This document shows positions 5,645-6,676 of a stretch of DNA of 6,676 nt, piece by piece. Position numbers and translations under genes: made by a program. Within the stretch, counting starts at the first letter, position 1; each line of letters starts with the position of its first letter. This DNA is from Pirellulaceae bacterium (GTDB lineage: Bacteria; Planctomycetota; Planctomycetia; Pirellulales; Pirellulaceae): contig JADLDX010000981.1 in assembly GCA_020846515.1 (NCBI GenBank), positions 1 through 6,676 of the forward strand, written 5' to 3'. Below the pieces are notes generated by a model. That model did not search any database and was not told the DNA's origin. It saw only the letters and a list, made by a program, of their open reading frames with translations.

Positions 5645-6676
5645 ATGACGAAATCCATGCTTACATCAACGTTTTTTGCTGATGCTCTAGCGGGTAACGG
5701 GGCGTCATTGCCCGTGCGTGTTGAGGCCATGATTGTCGTATCGTTCCCCGACCAATCCGTTGTAACGTGTCGCAACTTAGAACTAGAACAGTTTGCGAAG
5801 CTATCGCTGTGTGAGTTACTGCCGAAATCGGAGCCTCGGCCGGACACCACTCTTTATTGGGGCGGCGAAGATGACGATGCTCTTTCGAAAAGCTATTCCC
5901 AAATTGTTTGGCAAGTTCGATGGAATAGCCATTTGCTCCACGTTGTGCATCTCGCCTGGGAAACGGGTTGTGGAGGAGAAAGTCGCGACTGGGTCATTGC
6001 TCCAACCACAGAAATTGCTGAGCAATTTGTGCTCGAAGTCGAGCGAAAAACACACGCCCCCGGTAACGCAATCTTGATTTTTTCGAGCGGCCGGTGGAAC
6101 CGCAGTGAATCACTGTTTCAGGCCACCCAGCAAGCATCATTCGAAGATCTTGTCTTGGCTGACGACATGAAGGCTGCCATCCGTGACGACTTCGTGACAT
6201 TTCTAAAATCCGAAGAGCGTTATAACCGGCTGGGGATCGCTTGGCGCCGGGGAGCACTGATGATTGGTCCGCCTGGTAACGGGAAAACTCATTGCGTTCG
6301 CGCGCTAGTCAAGGAGCTGGCTGTTTCGAGCCTGTATGTCCAAAGCCTCAGCCACCCCTATTACACTGCGGATGAGATGTGGCAACAAGTATTCGACCGG
6401 GCACGCGGTCTCAGGCCCTGCGTGCTGGTGCTTGAAGATCTCGATGCGCTTGTTACCGAAGAGAATCGGTCTTTCTTCCTGAATCAACTCGATGGCTTTG
6501 AACAGAATCATGGCCTGATCGTACTAGCCACGACCAATCATCCTGATCGCATCGATCCTGCGATTATTGACCGTCCAAGTCGTTTTGACCGCAAGTACCA
6601 CTTTAACTTGCCCAGCCTGGATGAGCGCATTGACTACTTGGCAACCTGGCAGAACCGTTTGTCAGATGAATCGGGA
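5645..6676 (+). CDS. BCS1-like AAA+ ATPase, C-terminus cut by window end
   Basis: The first 344 residues of an open frame that runs off the right edge. The AAA module begins near residue 165 with a segment typical of BCS1-like ATPases (FVTFLKSEERYNRLGIAWRRGALMI), then Walker A GPPGNGKT (208-215), Walker B VLVLEDLDAL (260-269), FLNQLDGFE (278-286), a sensor-1 region LATTNHPDRIDPAI (294-307) and a likely arginine finger in RPSRFDR (310-316). The Walker B acidic pair is E-D (264-265) instead of D-E, as is usual in BCS1 proteins. Residues 1-165 are not recognised; they are a mixed alpha/beta region with Trp-rich strands (QIVWQVRW, HLLHVVHLAW) and probably bind the substrate or partner. No signal peptide or clear membrane segment is seen, so it is probably cytoplasmic. 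ATG 5645 is the first ATG after an in-frame stop at 5609-5611; the ribosome site is weak (GAG at 5636-5638). Probable role: ATP-driven protein remodelling. Confidence 0.85.
   Translation, partial: MTKSMLTSTFFADALAGNGASLPVRVEAMIVVSFPDQSVVTCRNLELEQFAKLSLCELLPKSEPRPDTTLYWGGEDDDALSKSYSQIVWQVRWNSHLLHVVHLAWETGCGGESRDWVIAPTTEIAEQFVLEVERKTHAPGNAILIFSSGRWNRSESLFQATQQASFEDLVLADDMKAAIRDDFVTFLKSEERYNRLGIAWRRGALMIGPPGNGKTHCVRALVKELAVSSLYVQSLSHPYYTADEMWQQVFDRARGLRPCVLVLEDLDALVTEENRSFFLNQLDGFEQNHGLIVLATTNHPDRIDPAIIDRPSRFDRKYHFNLPSLDERIDYLATWQNRLSDESG

Overview
The window looks like a piece of a planctomycete chromosome, most likely Pirellulaceae (Rhodopirellula and relatives). The reasons are a short ECF-like sigma factor of the Rhodopirellula/Verrucomicrobium type, an anti-sigma-like membrane protein directly behind it, a large exported multidomain redox protein framed by EF-hands, moderate GC with many CGATCG-like words, and GC-rich intergenic repeat elements. 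The taxonomic call is inference from protein style; no rRNA or tRNA is present.

Layout, left to right, all genes on the + strand. Positions 1-315 hold a non-coding cluster of interspersed repeats: two direct copies of a roughly 90-100 bp element with GC-rich terminal inverted repeats, plus two copies of a shorter hairpin element in opposite orientation, and one further hairpin joining two of the units. Positions 397-924 encode the sigma factor. Its stop overlaps the ATG of the next gene (ATGA at 921-924), a single-pass membrane protein (921-1844) with a cytoplasmic anti-sigma-like N-terminus and a periplasmic beta-rich domain that may be LolA/RseB-like. Its reading frame ends in TGA, but coding-like sequence continues in the same frame for another 56 codons to 2015.

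Positions 2092-4425 encode a 777-residue exported protein: signal peptide, EF-hand pair, thioredoxin-like (redoxin) domain, one c-type heme site, a copper type II monooxygenase (PHM-like) region with all the expected copper ligands visible, and a second EF-hand pair. Positions 4509-5495 encode an exported alpha/beta hydrolase with a recognisable Ser-Asp-His triad. Positions 5645-6676 hold the start of an AAA+ ATPase of BCS1-like type, cut by the window end; a 17-bp perfect dyad overlaps a possible -10 box just upstream of it.

Taken together, the sigma/anti-sigma pair is a likely envelope-sensing switch, and the redox protein and hydrolase behind it are plausible but unproven targets because they are co-directional and also exported. 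The AAA+ gene has its own leader and is probably a separate unit. The points most worth a second look are the TGA inside an apparently longer anti-sigma frame, a stem-loop directly after that TGA, the architecture of the 777-residue protein, and the dyad before the ATPase. No clear mobile element, CRISPR array or defence system is visible.
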